In this document: positions 5,963 to 7,618 of the stretch, one piece after another
Layout of the letters: each line of letters opens with the position of its first letter
Numbering within the stretch: the stretch's first letter is position 1
From: Thermoplasmatota archaeon
GTDB lineage: Archaea > Thermoplasmatota > E2 > DHVEG-1
Length of the DNA: 7,618 bases
NCBI GenBank assembly: GCA_030615845.1
Contig: JAUWYM010000034.1
Span: forward strand, 1 to 7,618
Reading direction: 5' to 3'
Position numbers and translations under genes: made by a program
Notes under the pieces: generated by a model
Told to the model about the DNA's origin: nothing
The model's input: the letters and a program-made list of their open reading frames with translations, nothing else
Databases searched by the model: none

Positions 5963-6316
5963 ATGAGCCGAGGCATTGGTAAAATTCAACGTAAAATCAT
6001 TGATGCAATTAATTGGTATAAGGAAAATAAAAATCATTATTATGAAAAAACAGCAGGTGGGCTTCCTATAGGAGAATTAATGTATTGTGTTTACTACGGT
6101 AATGATTATTGGGATAGAATAGAGAGCAATTGTGAACCGTATGAAGAAGGTCTTCGGGAAAGAACTTATGGTAAACTAACCAACTCGCAAAAGCAAGTGA
6201 TATGGCGTGCTGTTAGATCATTAGTAAAACGTGGTTTGATTACGAAACAGAGACATGAGGGAGAAGGTGGTATAAAATATGGCAGTTACTGGGATACAAT
6301 TAGGTTAAAGGTTTAG
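5963..6316 (+). CDS. Winged-helix DNA-binding protein of the MSRGxGKxQRxI type (117 residues)
   Basis: ATG 5963 follows GTGGT (5955-5959); a stop at 5933-5935 excludes a longer form. The protein opens with MSRGIGKIQRKIIDAI, a motif I associate with small winged-helix regulators on mobile elements. A tyrosine- and glutamate-rich insert (about 24-70) is followed by a helix-turn-helix (KLTNSQKQVIWRAVRSLVKR, 71-90), the turn G-L-I, then a wing rich in glycine (HEGEGGIKYGSYW) and a final strand (TIRLKV). This is a plausible complete winged-helix fold that binds DNA as a repressor or activator. A second copy of its N-terminal motif lies at 7141. The target is unknown. The three preceding genes share its orientation. 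Confidence 0.7.
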   Translation: MSRGIGKIQRKIIDAINWYKENKNHYYEKTAGGLPIGELMYCVYYGNDYWDRIESNCEPYEEGLRERTYGKLTNSQKQVIWRAVRSLVKRGLITKQRHEGEGGIKYGSYWDTIRLKV

Positions 6317-6343
6317 TTGATTGTAATTCTGCAATCAACTAAA
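6312..6343 (+). terminator. 12-bp perfect inverted repeat after the winged-helix gene (hairpin or terminator-like)
   Basis: Arms TTTAGTTGATTG (6312-6323) and CAATCAACTAAA (6332-6343) are perfect complements around an 8-base loop (TAATTCTG). The hairpin includes the stop codon TAG at 6314-6316. The stem is only about one-third GC and no long T run follows, so it is not a classical intrinsic terminator. It could be an attenuating RNA hairpin, an mRNA 3'-end stabiliser, or a protein binding site. Confidence 0.45.
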
Positions 6344-6389
6344 TACTTAAATGGTGATTTAATGGTTGAACTCCCTGGGTGGTTCTAAG

Positions 6390-6455
6390 ATGGATGAAAT
6401 ATTAAAATCAGAGCAAAATCGAAGTATTAAGTTAGTTATGGAGGCGGAAAAATGA
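6390..6455 (+). CDS. 21-residue small frame coupled to the next gene
   Basis: ATG 6390 is preceded by GGGTGG (6377-6382). The 21-residue product (MDEILKSEQNRSIKLVMEAE, then K) ends in a TGA that overlaps the ATG of the 224-residue gene as ATGA at 6452-6455. The same arrangement joins other gene pairs here. It could be a leader peptide that sets translation of the larger gene or a tiny gene of its own. It may also be the second half of a broken gene: a preceding 8-residue frame (MVELPGWF) at 6362-6388, with GGTGAT upstream at 6353-6358, lies in another frame and stops just before it. Confidence 0.35.
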   Translation: MDEILKSEQNRSIKLVMEAEK

Positions 6456-7126
6456 ATAACAATTTCAAAGGAACGATTCATAAATCGTTTGTTGGTAAAC
6501 TTGAGAAATGGGTTCTTGAAAACTATGATGTCGGAGACGAAATAATTTCAAAAGACATCAAAGAACGGTTCTACAAAGAACATAAGGATGAAGCCGGAGT
6601 CAAAGAACTCGAAGAATTGATAACCAATGCTAAGAACTGGAAAGAGAAAAAACCATACAAGAAAGAATTAAAGAAGATAGTACACAGGCACTCATGTCAT
6701 ACTGACAAAATTAGTTTTATTAAATCACATTTATTCCTTAAAGGAATGGCAAAAAAGATACCGCATAATGTCCATTTAGGAGAACCAGAATTAACATTTA
6801 AAGAAGTAGAAGCAAAGTTCATAAAGATGTGGGATAAACGGCTACAAATTAATGGCGAACCTTACAACGAATCTTATCGTGGTGAAATAATGTTGATTAC
6901 AAAGGCGAGTAGAGACGTTTATGGATGGGGGGCACGTTTTATTAAAAATTACCCATTAAATTCTTTATTATATGTTGGTCCTGGATGTTGTTGTGGACAT
7001 CCTAATAGGGTCAGATTGACATCAAAGAAACAACCAGTTTTAAAAGAGGTTTGGAGACATCGTTGGCATGGTGACGAAAACAACGACCAATCATATTTTA
7101 TTACTGTTGAAGTTGGAAATGAATAA
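6452..7126 (+). CDS. Hypothetical protein with CCC-G-H motif (224 residues)
   Basis: The start at ATG 6452 has a strong GGAGGCGG ribosome binding site (6440-6447) and overlaps the stop of the preceding small frame. The N-terminal half is helical and rich in lysine and glutamate, with a segment (GDEIISKDIKERFYKEHKDE) that could be part of a winged helix. A histidine-cysteine cluster H-R-H-S-C-H lies at 78-83. The C-terminal half contains predicted strands and a striking G-P-G-C-C-C-G-H-P-N-R-V-R-L segment, with cysteines at 179-181 and H183. Together these could form a metal site. There is no signal peptide and no membrane segment. I do not recognise the family and assign no function. Confidence 0.6.
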   Translation: MNNNFKGTIHKSFVGKLEKWVLENYDVGDEIISKDIKERFYKEHKDEAGVKELEELITNAKNWKEKKPYKKELKKIVHRHSCHTDKISFIKSHLFLKGMAKKIPHNVHLGEPELTFKEVEAKFIKMWDKRLQINGEPYNESYRGEIMLITKASRDVYGWGARFIKNYPLNSLLYVGPGCCCGHPNRVRLTSKKQPVLKEVWRHRWHGDENNDQSYFITVEVGNE

Positions 7127-7140
7127 AAAAGGTAATAAAA

Positions 7141-7215
7141 ATGAGTAAGGGCCTAGGCAAAATAGAGAGAAGGATATTGGAAGTTTTAAAATGGCAAAGG
7201 AAAGAGGTGATATGA
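7141..7215 (+). pseudogene. 24-residue truncated paralogue of the winged-helix protein at 5963
   Basis: The frame encodes MSKGLGKIERRILEVLKWQR then KEVI and stops at TGA 7213-7215. It aligns without gaps to the first residues of the 5963 gene (MSRGIGKIQRKIIDAINWYK): M-S-x-G-x-G-K-I-x-R-x-I is kept and most differences are conservative, but the rest of the fold is missing. It has an AAAGGTAA-like ribosome binding site upstream. I read it as the 5' remnant of a duplicated regulator. Because the start region is intact, a functional mini-protein that couples translation to the next gene is also possible. The stop sits just ahead of the ATG at 7216. Confidence 0.5.
7204..7211 (+). promoter_or_regulatory. 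Strong ribosome binding site (GAGGTGAT) that sets the start of the last gene
   Basis: GAGGTGAT matches the complement of the 3' end of 16S rRNA over eight bases and lies inside the 3' end of the truncated paralogue. Three ATGs follow: 7212 leads to a stop after five codons, while 7216 and 7219 open the long frame at spacings of 4 and 7 bases. It therefore favours 7216 or 7219 as the start. Confidence 0.6.
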
Positions 7216-7618
7216 ATGATGACATCTGAACGGAGGCACTCCCTGTCAAAGGAGAGAAAAAGTTGCAGAGCACGAATTCTGAGGATGTTAAAGAAAAAAA
7301 AAATCACCATAGAAGAGTTATCGACACTGTACCAGGAGGAAGATGTCTTTCTTTTCAAAGGGCACGCAAAAGAATTGTACATAATAACGCTATTAAAAGG
7401 GAATGCCATAGATATGTTGGTTGCAAATGTTCAAAATTGGTCATCACTTCATAGAAAAATTATCAAGAGGACTGTCGATAGGGAAGGCTGCACATTGGAA
7501 GAATTTGGAAAACGAAAATTACATAAAGATGTTAGAATTGAACTTGATAAAATGATTCAAAATGAAAAGGAGCAAAATAAAAAACCAGTTTCAGACATTG
7601 TAAGGGAGAATGAAACGA
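7216..7618 (+). CDS. Partial hypothetical protein, possibly helix-turn-helix (134 residues, 3' end outside the window)
   Basis: From ATG 7216 (or 7219) the frame stays open for 134 codons to the end of the window, so the C-terminus is missing. An overlapping frame at 7263-7454 is its shadow. The N-terminus is basic (MMTSERRHSLSKERKSCRAR). It is followed by a helical part (RILRMLKKKKITIEELSTLY) that resembles the first helices of a helix-turn-helix, then hydrophobic segments (KELYIITLLKGNAIDMLV) and a charged helical C-terminal stretch (KMIQNEKEQNKKPVSD). It has no clear catalytic motif. The family is not recognised. The strong ribosome binding site and the length of the open frame support a real gene. 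Confidence 0.65.
   Translation, partial: MMTSERRHSLSKERKSCRARILRMLKKKKITIEELSTLYQEEDVFLFKGHAKELYIITLLKGNAIDMLVANVQNWSSLHRKIIKRTVDREGCTLEEFGKRKLHKDVRIELDKMIQNEKEQNKKPVSDIVRENET

Noticed and set aside
7263..7454. 63-residue plus-strand frame and the minus-strand frame 7101-7409
   Set aside because: Both are shadows of the longer open frame that begins at 7216 with a strong GAGGTGAT site.
1..7618. CRISPR array, tRNA or rRNA genes, insertion sequence ends, toxin-antitoxin pair
   Set aside because: No regular long repeats with spacers, no tRNA-like cloverleaf, no transposase motif and no recognisable toxin were seen by eye on either strand.

Overview
The window is a gene-dense, AT-rich stretch in which every supportable gene lies on the + strand. 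Genes are packed end to end with ATGA overlaps or gaps of a few bases. There are no rRNA or tRNA genes, no transposase or integrase, no capsid or tail genes and no CRISPR array. Replication and DNA-modification genes sit among many tiny proteins, which points to the accessory or replication module of a plasmid, virus or integrated element. The host cannot be fixed. GGTGA-type ribosome binding sites, heavy AGA and ATA codon use, an AbrB-like tail, an Sm-like small protein and the style of the helicase-like ATPase lean towards an archaeal element (methanogen or ANME type). This lean is weak, because ParB-methyltransferase fusions also occur in bacterial phages.

Layout. Positions 1-591 hold the tail of an AbrB-like protein, a 41-residue protein and a 59-residue Sm/LSm-like protein. 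Positions 588-2513 encode a 641-residue AAA+-type ATPase with a winged helix, probably the replicative helicase or initiator of the element. Positions 2506-4055 hold a run of small proteins, three of them zinc-finger-like, with a cluster of three identical palindromes (TTTGTACAAA) at 2895-2976. After a 153-base gap carrying a 14-bp palindrome comes a 557-residue fusion of a ParB-like DNA-binding module to a beta-class DNA methyltransferase (4209-5882). Positions 5963-7618 hold a winged-helix protein, a hairpin, a 224-residue orphan protein, a 24-residue relic of the winged-helix protein, and a partial gene that runs off the window end.

The most interesting signal is not a gene. Inside the helicase gene, at about 1985-2138, there is an array of roughly 10-bp repeats (consensus GGTTGGTAAT) on a pitch of about 11 bp. 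Four copies point one way and five the other, on either side of an AT-rich core of about 21% GC. The 11-bp pitch is out of step with codons, so it is a DNA-level structure. It looks like an iteron replication origin embedded in the gene for its probable helicase.

Working model (inference): the ATPase and its internal iterons form the replicon. The ParB-methyltransferase fusion binds and methylates element DNA, and the small zinc, winged-helix and AbrB-like proteins regulate the module.
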